NCBI GenBank assembly: GCA_937989585.1
Contig: CALKRW010000064.1
Span: forward strand, 1-64,000
DNA length: 64,000 bases
Source of the DNA: an uncultured Porphyromonadaceae bacterium
GTDB lineage: Bacteria > Bacteroidota > Bacteroidia > Bacteroidales > Muribaculaceae
Direction of reading: 5' to 3'
The first letter of the stretch is position 1. Each line of letters starts with the position of its first letter. Positions 17,343 to 25,946 of this stretch are shown here, piece after piece. Both the position numbers and the translations under genes were made by a program. Below the pieces are notes generated by a model. It had not been told where the DNA came from. It saw nothing but the letters and a program-made list of their open reading frames with translations, and searched no databases.

Positions 17343-19301
17343 TCAGTTGGCAAAGTCCACAGACAGTCCTATCTGGAAACGACGCGGATTCATAGGATAA
17401 TCAGGCATAAAGAAATAGTTGCGTCCGGTCCATCCCTGATTTATATGGGAGAACATCACATAGAAGCGGCATTTGGAAAGTTTCATGTTTGCATAGACAT
17501 TCATGAATGGATAGTTGCCGCATTTAACCTCATTCTGATTGTAGAAAGCCATTGTCGCGGGCTGATAGTTAGGTGCGTAATAACGTGTATAGTAGTCGCA
17601 GTCGACACCCAGTTGCAGATGCAGAGTTGCTATGCGGCATAGCAGATAAAGATTAGAGTAAACGGCAAGTTTAGGCAACGGGATGACCTTCTCGTCCGCA
17701 GAAGTCTGATATGTTATACGATTGTCCCAGTGGAGAATCCCGAGACGGAGTTTCTGCTCAAGTCTTGCCGAGAGCACCTGGACTGAACCGGAATGCTGAA
17801 GCGGGAGCGCGTCCGGGCCGAAATAAATGTGATTCTGTACATTCTCCACTCCGACGTTTATACGCGTGCCTGTGTGTGGTATAGTGAGAATACCGCCAAG
17901 TCTCAGAGTACGCTCCTTGCCGAAATCATTATACCAGATGAAGTGGTTCGAGCGATATTCCTCCATTATGTAAGGCGCATGAGCGTTGTTGAAGCGTCCG
18001 TAGGCGGTAATTCCTACGGTGTCACCAAGAAACTTGAAGCGCGTCCCTACATTTCCCTCGACGCGAAGGTCTCCTGCCGCACGGCCAACTATTCCGATTT
18101 CTCCTGTGACATCGTATGTCAGCAGACTGCCTCGCTGTTTGGTTAGTTGTGCGCCGACCCAAACGAGACTTTCGTTTTTCTTGCCGGAGATACTGCCATA
18201 GAAATCAGGCAAAGGCGAAAGTTCGGACGGCTGGCTATGGTCTAGAGTATCCGGGGTCTGCGTATATTTGCGCAGTTCATATGTGGCATACGCCGCAAGA
18301 CCGAACTTGGCATATCTGTGGAATCCCTCGAGCATCGACACGCCCAATGTATTCTTCACCGAGGTGTATCTTGTCTCATCTCGCGTGCCGGTAGAAGAAA
18401 AAAAAGTGTTCTCGAAAAAATTTGCAGCCTCCCCAGGAGCCGAGTTATAGAACAGATGTTTTCCGAAAGAGTAATCCATAGTCCAGATAAACGACATAAC
18501 GGGTACATAATGGCGCCTGACAACAGAATCATTGACAATCGAGTCCGTGTGCCAGTATCCAACCTTATAACGGTGGTTCATCCATAACTGCCCCCCGACA
18601 TAACGAGTATGGGCCGCGGTAAGGCGCGTGGGTATGGATTTTGCATTGATAGAAGCGACTCCACCCTGCAACTCGGCCGGGTCAGTGATATAGCGTTCAT
18701 CGGTAATACCGCCGTTCTCCTTGTTCAGGGAGTTATAATGGTTGTAGAAAGCCTGTAACTCATAGCGGTCACCGATATATGAACCCGACCCACCCCAGGT
18801 GAGATTTTTCATGGCCTGACTGGCATATGAACCCTTGGAGTATATATAGTCGAACAGGACACCTACCTGGGCCTTAGGATTAATATTTCCGGAGAAATCG
18901 GCTTTAAGACGCTCCTGCGCATTGTCGCGTCCACCGCCGGCGTTATACGACATCAGTGTCATGGGCATACGTGAGTTGTAGTACTTCATGGTACGCTCCG
19001 AGGGAAGCCAATGGGAAAGAGGGTCACGGAAATAGAAAGGACTCATAGACTCACGTTCCAGCCATATCATGTTAACGCCCTCGGTACCATAGTTGCCGGT
19101 AGTAACCCAGGCGTCGGAAATCATGGTCGGCACAAAGCGCTGCGCATAATCGACCAGGAGCGTATCAACGGATGCCTCGTGTCTCAGACCCATAGGCTGC
19201 GAGGCTGTCCAAGCCGTAGGAGGCGGGACATCGTCATCTTTTGCCCAAAGTGAAACCGCCGCTGCGGAAATGAATATAATCAACAGGTATAGTCTTTTCA
19301 T
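17343..19301 (-). CDS. Putative outer-membrane porin (Porin_10-like)
   Basis: A 652-aa outer-membrane beta-barrel. The ATG at 19301 gives the signal peptide MKRLYLLIIFISAAAVSLWA; farther upstream starts run past the promoter. The body is full of alternating aromatic/polar strands (RYELQAFYNHYNSL, HRYKVGYWHTDS, ATLHLQLGVDCDYYTRYY) and it ends in a phenylalanine-rich strand (NPRRFQIGLSVDFAN), as barrels recognised by BAM do. It resembles the Bacteroidetes 'putative porin' family. It heads a minus-strand cluster with two small membrane proteins. Transported solutes unknown. Confidence 0.8.
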   Translation of the reverse strand: MKRLYLLIIFISAAAVSLWAKDDDVPPPTAWTASQPMGLRHEASVDTLLVDYAQRFVPTMISDAWVTTGNYGTEGVNMIWLERESMSPFYFRDPLSHWLPSERTMKYYNSRMPMTLMSYNAGGGRDNAQERLKADFSGNINPKAQVGVLFDYIYSKGSYASQAMKNLTWGGSGSYIGDRYELQAFYNHYNSLNKENGGITDERYITDPAELQGGVASINAKSIPTRLTAAHTRYVGGQLWMNHRYKVGYWHTDSIVNDSVVRRHYVPVMSFIWTMDYSFGKHLFYNSAPGEAANFFENTFFSSTGTRDETRYTSVKNTLGVSMLEGFHRYAKFGLAAYATYELRKYTQTPDTLDHSQPSELSPLPDFYGSISGKKNESLVWVGAQLTKQRGSLLTYDVTGEIGIVGRAAGDLRVEGNVGTRFKFLGDTVGITAYGRFNNAHAPYIMEEYRSNHFIWYNDFGKERTLRLGGILTIPHTGTRINVGVENVQNHIYFGPDALPLQHSGSVQVLSARLEQKLRLGILHWDNRITYQTSADEKVIPLPKLAVYSNLYLLCRIATLHLQLGVDCDYYTRYYAPNYQPATMAFYNQNEVKCGNYPFMNVYANMKLSKCRFYVMFSHINQGWTGRNYFFMPDYPMNPRRFQIGLSVDFAN

Positions 19302-19690
19302 AAACATAATGAGATGCCGTGACAAAACAATCGTCTCACAGACATATTTATGTCGCAAAGGTACAAAATAATGTATAATGTACAATGTAAAAATATTCAT
19401 GTGACTCAGAAGACAGGTGGCGGAAGATATGTCAAACTATGTTTCACGATTAGATGTTCCACAATTGCGGCATAGGCTACTGATATAAGTATATTTAGAA
19501 GCACGTATTTGGAAAGTGGTCATATTCAGCAAGATGGAACTGAATCTTAAAGGATGTGAAATCACATTAAACAATTTAAAGGCACTTGGAAAAGGGAGAG
19601 ATTTATGTTAATTTTGTGCATCGATTAACAAATCACGCATATACGCCTACCTTCTTCCATCAGGCGAAAAGAGAATATTTCACATAAACC
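19302..19690. promoter_or_regulatory. Divergent intergenic region with promoters for porin and NlpC/P60 genes
   Basis: This 389-bp gap has no supported gene. On the minus strand ATTG (19386-19383), 19 bp and TACCTTTG (19363-19356) precede the porin by about 55 bp. On the plus strand TTGG (19586-19589), 19 bp and TAATTTTG (19609-19616) precede the NlpC/P60 gene by 74 bp. The middle 200 bp is AT-rich and I see no further structure in it. Confidence 0.65.
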
Positions 19691-20293
19691 ATGAAGTTTT
19701 CAACACCGTCAATTATATCACTTATATCTGCCATCCTTCTGCCACTGGGACTTTCGGCGGCTCCAGAACAACGCATTGCCGACAGCCAGTCTCCAACAGA
19801 AGACAACATCACACTGATGATGACTCCCGTAGAGGACGCCACCACTGCGTTCATCAACCTTGACAACCCTGTTGAAGGTTTTGCCTCCGGCGGCAACGAT
19901 GCTCTTGCCAGCGAAATCATTGACTTTGCCGAGCAATATCTTGGCAGACCTTATCGTTCAGGTGGCAAAGGGCCTAAGTCGTTCGATTGCTCCGGTTTTA
20001 CAAGTTATATCTTCAGCAAATTCGACATCTCACTTTCCGCTTCGTCCAGGACACAGTACGGTCAGGGAGAACATATAAACCTTGACGAAGTACGCCCCGG
20101 CGACCTGCTTTTCTTTTCCGGGCATCGCGGCGGAAAGTCAGTAGGCCATGTCGCCATGGCTGTTGACGTGAATGAGGATGGAAGCATTCGTTTCATTCAC
20201 GCATCTAATTCCAAGGGTATAACCTACGACACTTACCCTGATGGCGGTTACTACTCACAGCGCTATCTCGGCGCCCGCCGTGTTATCGAATAA
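19691..20293 (+). CDS. Secreted NlpC/P60 (C40) cysteine peptidase
   Basis: Exported 200-aa peptidoglycan endopeptidase, expected to cut the D-Glu/diamino-acid bond of stem peptides. A signal peptide (about 1-23) and a 45-residue spacer precede the catalytic domain. The triad is visible: Cys100 in FDCSGFT, His153 in VGHVAM and His170 in FIHAS. The domain is single, with no SH3 or LysM module, as in many Bacteroidetes C40 proteins. It has its own promoter and a hairpin terminator after it (20363-20411). A housekeeping role in wall growth is likely. Confidence 0.9.
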   Translation: MKFSTPSIISLISAILLPLGLSAAPEQRIADSQSPTEDNITLMMTPVEDATTAFINLDNPVEGFASGGNDALASEIIDFAEQYLGRPYRSGGKGPKSFDCSGFTSYIFSKFDISLSASSRTQYGQGEHINLDEVRPGDLLFFSGHRGGKSVGHVAMAVDVNEDGSIRFIHASNSKGITYDTYPDGGYYSQRYLGARRVIE

Positions 20294-20362
20294 TATTTCT
20301 GACGATAATTTTTAGAATCTTGAACAGAACGCTTGAACTGACAAGCATTTGATATCATAATA

Positions 20363-20411
20363 GAGAATCGTTTCCTGCAACGCGATGCAAGGCGGCGATT
20401 CTCTTTTCTTT
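20363..20411 (+). terminator. Hairpin with T-tract directly before queA
   Basis: GAGAATCG (20363-20370) pairs with CGATTCTC (20396-20403); an inner CCTGCA/TGCAAGG pairing extends it, and TTTTCTTT follows. It fits a terminator for the C40 gene, but the T-tract runs straight into a possible queA ATG at 20412, so it may instead act in a queA leader. Confidence 0.65.
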
Positions 20412-20429
20412 ATGAAAGAAAAAAATAAA

Positions 20430-21659
20430 ATGGCTTCACCCAAAGACATACGCATAGAAGAATTTCAGTATCCCCTCCCCGACGAACGCATAGCCAAGCA
20501 CCCTCTGGCCCAGCGTGATTCGTGCAAACTGCTTGTTGCCGACGCTAACGGCAACATCCAGGACAGGATTTTCAGCGACCTACCTGAGATGCTCGGGTCC
20601 GATGACATGCTGATTTACAACAATACGCGTGTTATCAATGCCCGACTGCGTTTTACCAAGCCCACAGGCGGCATCATCGAGGTTTTCTGCCTCGAACCTG
20701 TTTATCCGGCTGACTATGAGCAATGTTTCGCTTCAACCGGTTCGGTAGAATGGCGCTGTTTCGTAGGCAATTCTAAACGGTGGAAAGAAGGTCCACTGCA
20801 AGGAGTACTGGACATTGACGGCAAGGAGGTCGTGCTAACTGCCGAACGCGTCAGCCGAGGTCAGGGCGATTCGGTTGTACGCCTCTCATGGTCTGATTCA
20901 TCGATGACTTTCGCACGAATAATCGAGGCTGCCGGAGAGATTCCAATTCCTCCTTACCTCAATCGCTCGACCGAACCATCGGACCTTAGCGATTACCAAA
21001 CGGTGTTCTCGCATATCGAAGGTTCAGTCGCCGCTCCGACTGCTGGCTTGCATTTCACTGAGGACCTGCTCGCCGAAATAGACAAAGCGGGTGCCATACG
21101 CCGCGAGGTTACGCTTCATGTCGGTGCCGGCACATTCCAGCCTGTCAAGTCTGAAAAAATCGGCGACCATCCGATGCACAGCGAGTTCATCGTGGTAAGC
21201 CGAGACCTCATTGCCGAACTAGCCACAGGCGAGCGCCGCGTAACAGCAGTAGGCACAACATCCGTACGCACTCTCGAGAGTCTCTATCACATCGGATGTC
21301 TTATAGCTCAGGGCCGATGGAACGGCAATGTAGAGCAATGGTATCCTTATTCAGAGGATCATCCCAACCTTGACACCCGTGAATCACTAAAACAAATCGT
21401 AGACTGGCTTGATGCCGAAGGTCTCGACAAACTCGTGGCATCCACACGCATAATCATTGCTCCCGGTTACCGCTACCGAATCGTACGTCGCATGATAACC
21501 AACTTCCATCAGCCTGGTTCAACACTATTGTTGCTAGTCAGTGCATTTATCGGCGATATCTGGAAGAAGGTATACGAGCATGCTCTCGCATCTGATTACC
21601 GCTTCCTCAGTTACGGAGACGCCTGCCTTTTCAGCATATCGGATGATGAGAAACAATAA
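20430..21659 (+). CDS. queA: S-adenosylmethionine:tRNA ribosyltransferase-isomerase
   Basis: Makes epoxyqueuosine at the wobble base of GUN tRNAs by moving the ribosyl part of SAM onto preQ1. At 409 aa from the ATG at 20430 it is longer than the E. coli enzyme (about 350), consistent with the longer Bacteroidetes form. Starts at 20412 and 20385 are also in frame, but the latter lies inside the hairpin at 20363-20411. Family motifs: YPLPDERIAKHPLAQRD at the start, YNNTRVINARLRF, HIEGSVAAPTAGLHFT, VGAGTFQPVKSEKIGDHPMHSE, VTAVGTTSVRTLES and TNFHQPGSTLLLLVSAF. Cytosolic, housekeeping. Confidence 0.95.
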   Translation: MASPKDIRIEEFQYPLPDERIAKHPLAQRDSCKLLVADANGNIQDRIFSDLPEMLGSDDMLIYNNTRVINARLRFTKPTGGIIEVFCLEPVYPADYEQCFASTGSVEWRCFVGNSKRWKEGPLQGVLDIDGKEVVLTAERVSRGQGDSVVRLSWSDSSMTFARIIEAAGEIPIPPYLNRSTEPSDLSDYQTVFSHIEGSVAAPTAGLHFTEDLLAEIDKAGAIRREVTLHVGAGTFQPVKSEKIGDHPMHSEFIVVSRDLIAELATGERRVTAVGTTSVRTLESLYHIGCLIAQGRWNGNVEQWYPYSEDHPNLDTRESLKQIVDWLDAEGLDKLVASTRIIIAPGYRYRIVRRMITNFHQPGSTLLLLVSAFIGDIWKKVYEHALASDYRFLSYGDACLFSISDDEKQ

Positions 21660-21695
21660 ATGCCGAATTAATACGATAAATATAACGGAAAGACG

Positions 21696-21703
21696 TATAT
21701 TTG
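21696..21703 (+). promoter_or_regulatory. -7 element TATATTTG for the TlpA-like gene
   Basis: Matches TAnnTTTG, about 50 bp before the start at 21752. The alternative upstream start at 21701 would overlap the element, which argues for 21752. Confidence 0.55.
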
Positions 21704-21751
21704 CACAATTTTGAACGACAACAGAAGAAAATTAACTCTTACAGATACAAT

Positions 21752-22786
21752 ATGAAAATTTCAAATCTCAAAACAGCCTTGGCTACCGCCGTAATCGGAG
21801 CCGCAGGCTTACTGACCGCAAACGCTGGCGACTATAATGTGAAGGTGAATCTTCCTGCCGATGCTAACGGTTCCATACTTTACCTCGCGAACTTTGACAC
21901 AGGTGACAAGATAGATTCTGTCAAAGTGGCTGATGGTGTCGCCAACTTCAAGTTTACAGCCGAACGGCCTTTTGTTGCCAGCCTGATGCTCGGCACCCAG
22001 CGGGCAGGACGTTTCATCGCCGAAGAAGGCAACATTGAATACACTCCTGCCAGCAATGAAACCAAAGGCGGCAGATATGACGCAATCATGACCGAAATTC
22101 AGAACAAGGGAAATGAGATTGCACAACGGTATCAGGCCGCCACTAGTGACACTCTTAAAGAACAGATTTTCCAAGAATACATCGATTCAATTAAAAAAGC
22201 CGCTGAAACTAATATTGACAATCCCGTAGGCTATCTTTTGTTCCTGGATGTGCAGAACTACATGGCTCCGGATGAAGTCGACACTTTCATCAAAAACCAC
22301 CCCTCACTGGAGAAATATACACGCGTCCAGAAAATCGCAGCCATCAACAAAGTTAAAGCCTCGACCCAGCCCGGCAACAAGTTCGCGGACTTCGAAATCG
22401 AATATGACGGTGTGAAACATCGTCTGAGCGATGTCGTAGGCAAGGGCGACTATGTCCTCGTTGACTTCTGGGCATCGTGGTGCGGTCCGTGTATACGCCA
22501 GACAAAAGTAATCAAGGAAATATACAGCGAGTACAAGGACAAAGGCCTCAAGGTTCTCGGCGTAGCGGTCTGGGACGATCCTGAAGACACCAAGGACGCA
22601 ATCAAGAAACACGATCTTCCCTGGGATTGCTGGCTGAATGGCCAGAACATTCCAACGGATGCCTATGGTATCTCGGGCATTCCCTGTATCATCCTGTATG
22701 GTCCGGACGGAACTATTCTCTCACGCGACAAACAGGACGACGAACTCAAGGCTGACGTCCGCGCCGCTTTCGAAAAAGCCAATTGA
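21752..22786 (+). CDS. TlpA-like thiol-disulfide oxidoreductase with DUF4369-type N-terminal domain
   Basis: Exported thioredoxin-fold protein of 344 aa. A signal peptide (to about residue 25, LLTANAGDY) is followed by a beta-rich DUF4369-like domain (GSILYLANFDTGDKIDSVKV), a helical linker and a TlpA/ResA domain with the redox centre WASWCGPC and the cis-proline segment GISGIPCIILYGPDG. Note a third cysteine directly before Ile in that segment (GIPC), where most members have Pro-Thr. Likely keeps periplasmic cysteines reduced. Its last 41 bases overlap the convergent VanZ-like gene. Confidence 0.88.
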   Translation: MKISNLKTALATAVIGAAGLLTANAGDYNVKVNLPADANGSILYLANFDTGDKIDSVKVADGVANFKFTAERPFVASLMLGTQRAGRFIAEEGNIEYTPASNETKGGRYDAIMTEIQNKGNEIAQRYQAATSDTLKEQIFQEYIDSIKKAAETNIDNPVGYLLFLDVQNYMAPDEVDTFIKNHPSLEKYTRVQKIAAINKVKASTQPGNKFADFEIEYDGVKHRLSDVVGKGDYVLVDFWASWCGPCIRQTKVIKEIYSEYKDKGLKVLGVAVWDDPEDTKDAIKKHDLPWDCWLNGQNIPTDAYGISGIPCIILYGPDGTILSRDKQDDELKADVRAAFEKAN

Positions 22787-23180
22787 CAACAGGCATGGCT
22801 GCAAAGCCCGCCAGACATACCCCTACTGCATCTGCCACAAAGTCCCATACGTCACCTGATCGTCCCAGAGCCATGAACGTCTGGGCAAATTCGTCAAAGA
22901 TACTGAACAATAATACAATCCCACATATCACGACAACCGCCCTGACTGGAATTTTTTCTCCACGGGCGGTTGTCGCCCGTTTATAGTCAAAGATCAACAC
23001 ACCTGTCAGGCCACCCATCATGATGGCGTGAACTATTTTGTCCGCGCCGGGAAACACAGGTATGGTATCCTCGGGAACTGGATCCGGCGCAAGAGTCAGC
23101 CACAGCACCAATGCAAACGTCAACATCGACGGCCACCAGCGCCAAAGCCATGCTTTCAACGTTATTTTCCTATCAGTCAT
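22746..23180 (-). CDS. VanZ-like membrane protein
   Basis: A 144-aa protein with about four membrane helices and the VanZ-family arrangement: first helix, a loop with VFPGADKIVHAIMMGGLTGV (the conserved Asp-Lys-x-x-H), then a FSIFDEFAQTFMALGRSGDVWDFVADAVGV segment matching the family's DE-x-x-Q and D-x-x-A-N/D-x-x-G motifs. The start at 23180 is chosen because a -7 promoter (23233-23226, minus strand) excludes the in-frame ATG at 23228. The 3' end overlaps the convergent TlpA-like gene. VanZ itself gives teicoplanin resistance in enterococci, but most family members have no known role. Confidence 0.82.
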   Translation of the reverse strand: MTDRKITLKAWLWRWWPSMLTFALVLWLTLAPDPVPEDTIPVFPGADKIVHAIMMGGLTGVLIFDYKRATTARGEKIPVRAVVVICGIVLLFSIFDEFAQTFMALGRSGDVWDFVADAVGVCLAGFAAMPVVNWLFRKRRGRQP

Positions 23181-23225
23181 CTGATTAATCTTCTTATACC
23201 GCTCTAATTGGTGAGTTTTTCGCGG

Positions 23226-23296
23226 CAAAATTACATAATTATTGACAAAAATGACATGCTTTTTGTTATCTTCGTATGCAATTTTTCTTAATTTTG
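23226..23296. promoter_or_regulatory. Back-to-back -7 elements for VanZ-like and symporter genes
   Basis: TAATTTTG occurs on the minus strand at 23233-23226 (about 46 bp before the VanZ-like start) and on the plus strand at 23289-23296 (51 bp before the symporter start). A TTTG at 23262-23265 stands 23 bp from the plus-strand element, slightly wider than usual. Confidence 0.6.
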
Positions 23297-23346
23297 CAAG
23301 GATTCAGATATTTTGATATTTCCAAGAAACTAACCCGACATAAGCC

Positions 23347-24717
23347 ATGTCCACTGACGCAAGCGAAAAATCATTGTTCAGAAGCAAAATCGGCCTTATC
23401 GCAGCCACTGTTGGCTCGGCAATTGGTCTCGGAACTGTCTGGCGTTTTCCCGCCGAAACAGCATCCAACGGAGGCGCCGCATTCCTGATTGTTTATATAG
23501 GATGTGTCTTTCTGCTGGGAATACCGGTAATGCTGTCCGAGTTCTGCCTTGGGCGCGCATCACGTTCGGATGCTGTGGGGACCTTCCGCAAATTAGCGCC
23601 GGGCAAAGCCTGGTGGCTGGTAGGCGCACTCGCAGTGCTTGTCTCATTCCTCATCAACTGTTTTTACATGGTTGTTGGTGGATGGACCCTGGAGTATCTA
23701 ATAAATTCGGTAAACGGTGACTTGTTCGACTCATCCTCATCTCTCAGCGGCCAAGGATTCTTTCAGGAGAAAATGTCCGAATATATAATGACTGACTCCG
23801 CCCCCTTGCTGAACACTCTATTCGTAATCGTCCTCAACGCTGTCATCCTTATTTGCGGCGTTCAGAAAGGCATCGAGCGCATGGCCAATATCATGATGCC
23901 TCTTCTGTTCGTTCTTCTAGCCATATTCTGCGGTTTCTCGCTTTCTCTTGACGGAGCAGCCGAGGGAGTGAAATATTTCCTGTCTCCCGACTTCTCAAAA
24001 ATCACGCCTGAGGTCTGCATAAATGCACTTGGGCAGGCTCTGTTCTCTCTATCGCTCGGGATGGGTATCCTCATAACATATGCCGCCTACTATCCCTCAC
24101 AGACACGGCTAACGCGTACATCGTTCATCGTTACCTCGACCACCCTGCTTGTTGCCCTTCTCATGGGTTTCATTATTTTTCCGGCTGTTGCATCATTCGG
24201 CCTGACCGGTCACAGCACATCAGGCACAACACTCGTATTCGTCACCATGCCGGAAATATTCGTGCAGATGCCGTGCCCTCAGATATGGGCTGTAGCATTC
24301 TTCCTGCTTCTGCTTATGGCTGCGATAACATCAACGGTGTCTATCGCGGAAGTCTCAGTCGCGTTCCTTCAGAAACAGTCAAGGCTTAAACGTCGCAACG
24401 CGGTCATTGCTGTCACCGTACCGCTGATGTTGATCAGTACGGTATGTGCTTTATCATTCAGCGACCTGAGTTGGCTGACAATTTTAGGCCATAACGTCTT
24501 CGACTTTCTGGACCTTGTCACAAACAACTATATGCTGCCACTCGTCGCACTCGGAGGCGTGATTTATGCAGGATGGTTTGCCCCCAAGGGACTGCTGAAT
24601 GAACAATTGACCAATAATGGACGTCTTCGCGGCACGCTGAATCCCACAATCATATTCATCATCCGCTGGTTCGCCCCTGTCGCGATCCTGATCATACTGC
24701 TGACAAATATCTTCTAA
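23347..24717 (+). CDS. Sodium-dependent NSS/SNF-family symporter
   Basis: Inner-membrane amino-acid or amine symporter of the LeuT fold, 456 aa, about 11-12 helices. The family signature in helix 1 is intact: GLIAATVGSAIGLGTVWRFP with the Na-site region, followed by the helix 2 start NGGAAFLIVYIGCVFLLGIPVMLSEFCLGR. Helix 6 reads QALFSLSLGMGILITYAAY, which fits the unwound substrate-binding segment, and helix 8 holds a TSTVSIAEVSVAFL stretch expected at the second sodium site. Substrate cannot be read; tyrosine, tryptophan or other hydrophobic amino acids are typical for bacterial members. Confidence 0.92.
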   Translation: MSTDASEKSLFRSKIGLIAATVGSAIGLGTVWRFPAETASNGGAAFLIVYIGCVFLLGIPVMLSEFCLGRASRSDAVGTFRKLAPGKAWWLVGALAVLVSFLINCFYMVVGGWTLEYLINSVNGDLFDSSSSLSGQGFFQEKMSEYIMTDSAPLLNTLFVIVLNAVILICGVQKGIERMANIMMPLLFVLLAIFCGFSLSLDGAAEGVKYFLSPDFSKITPEVCINALGQALFSLSLGMGILITYAAYYPSQTRLTRTSFIVTSTTLLVALLMGFIIFPAVASFGLTGHSTSGTTLVFVTMPEIFVQMPCPQIWAVAFFLLLLMAAITSTVSIAEVSVAFLQKQSRLKRRNAVIAVTVPLMLISTVCALSFSDLSWLTILGHNVFDFLDLVTNNYMLPLVALGGVIYAGWFAPKGLLNEQLTNNGRLRGTLNPTIIFIIRWFAPVAILIILLTNIF

Positions 24718-24756
24718 AGCCGACTTCAGCGGATAACAATCCTAAAAAAACAAACA

Positions 24757-25083
24757 ATGTCTCGCAAACCTTATTCATCGCGACGCCGCATGACAACCGG
24801 AGAGATTACCGGGCTGGTGGTATTCGCTGTCATCGGTATAATTGCAATCGTGTGCGCACTCATGGATTCAGGGAATGAAGAAAACAACACCACCAAAGCC
24901 TTATCACCTGCCATGCAACGGATTGAGAGTCACAGAGCGACTGATTCAGACTCTGTAAAGTCACGAAAAAGATCTCTTCGCGACAAAAAAGACTCGACTA
25001 CAACTCATGTAATAAAAAGCAGAAAACACAACGCGCCCAAGACTAATAGAACGCCTAGATCGCGTGATTACATTGACAGATGA
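24757..25083 (+). CDS. Small single-pass membrane protein, basic
   Basis: A 108-aa hypothetical protein. An arginine-rich start (MSRKPYSSRRRMTTGE) precedes one helix (ITGLVVFAVIGIIAIVCAL), then a Ser/Thr/Lys/Arg-rich tail with no hydrophobic core, probably disordered. It lies 39 bp after the symporter with no promoter between, so they may be cotranscribed. The positive-inside rule leaves orientation open, since both ends are basic. No family recognised. Confidence 0.55.
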   Translation: MSRKPYSSRRRMTTGEITGLVVFAVIGIIAIVCALMDSGNEENNTTKALSPAMQRIESHRATDSDSVKSRKRSLRDKKDSTTTHVIKSRKHNAPKTNRTPRSRDYIDR

Positions 25084-25233
25084 CGGCTTTAACAAGTCTT
25101 AAAAAACCTCATTTTTTGAACCTTACACTTCCAGTGGCGTTTTATCAGTGAAAGCAATCCCAAGCGGGCTGACATACCGCAAAGGTTTGTTGTCTATACT
25201 TTCACCCCAAAAAACACAAATACATCTTAGACA

Positions 25234-25830
25234 ATGAAATACACACAACCCGACCTACCCTACGAGACCGACGAACTGGCTCCCGCCATTTCACAGAGAA
25301 CCGTCGAAGTTCACTACGGCCGCCATGAGAAGGCCTATATCGAAAACCTGAACCGCCTCATCAAGGATACCGAATTCGAAGACATGGAACTTGAGGAGAT
25401 AATTGCCAAGGCTCCAGAAGGAGCCCTCCTCAACAATGCCGCGCAGGCATGGAACCATATCTTCTACTTCTTCTCATTCAATCCCGATGGAGGAGGAAAA
25501 CCCCAAGGCCGACTTGCGGAAGCAATTGACCGCGATTTCGGTTCGTTCGAGAATTTCCGCAAGGCATTCGTTGACGGTGGCGCAGGCATATTCGGTTCCG
25601 GATGGATCTGGCTTGCCGCAGACAACGACGGTAAACTTTTCATCATTCAGGGCAGAAATGCCGAAAACCCGATTAGAGATGGGCTTCATCCACTGCTGAC
25701 CTTCGATGTCTGGGAACACGCATACTACCTCGATTATGAGAATCTGCGAGCCAAAGCCCTCGAGGCCCTGTGGGACATCGTTGACTGGAATCTCATCGAG
25801 GCAAGATACACAAATGTAGAAAAAGATTGA
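25234..25830 (+). CDS. sodB: Iron-type (or cambialistic) superoxide dismutase
   Basis: Converts superoxide to oxygen and peroxide in the cytosol; 198 aa, normal length. Metal ligands are His27 (VHYGRH), His74 (NHIFYF), Asp157 and His161 (FDVWEHAYY). Tyr35 and His31 of the substrate gateway are kept, while the residue after His31 is Glu where E. coli SodB has a second His. Gln70 in NNAAQAWNH is the position that is Gln in iron enzymes and Gly in manganese enzymes, so iron or cambialistic use is expected. Bacteroidetes enzymes of this kind often accept both metals. A terminator follows. Confidence 0.94.
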   Translation: MKYTQPDLPYETDELAPAISQRTVEVHYGRHEKAYIENLNRLIKDTEFEDMELEEIIAKAPEGALLNNAAQAWNHIFYFFSFNPDGGGKPQGRLAEAIDRDFGSFENFRKAFVDGGAGIFGSGWIWLAADNDGKLFIIQGRNAENPIRDGLHPLLTFDVWEHAYYLDYENLRAKALEALWDIVDWNLIEARYTNVEKD

Positions 25831-25870
25831 CTGATAGCACCAAATTTAAGCATAATGTGATGAATGGAAA

Positions 25871-25900
25871 GGGAGGTACCTGTGAAGGCACCTCTTTTTC
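25871..25900 (+). terminator. Terminator after sodB
   Basis: GAGGT (25873-25877) pairs with ACCTC (25890-25894) with an inner CCT/AGG pairing, followed by TTTTTCTC. It sits in the 116-bp gap between sodB and the convergent TonB receptor gene. Confidence 0.65.
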
Positions 25901-25946
25901 TCGTTCAGGCATATGTCGTCCGTTAAACCGGAAAGATACAGTCTCG

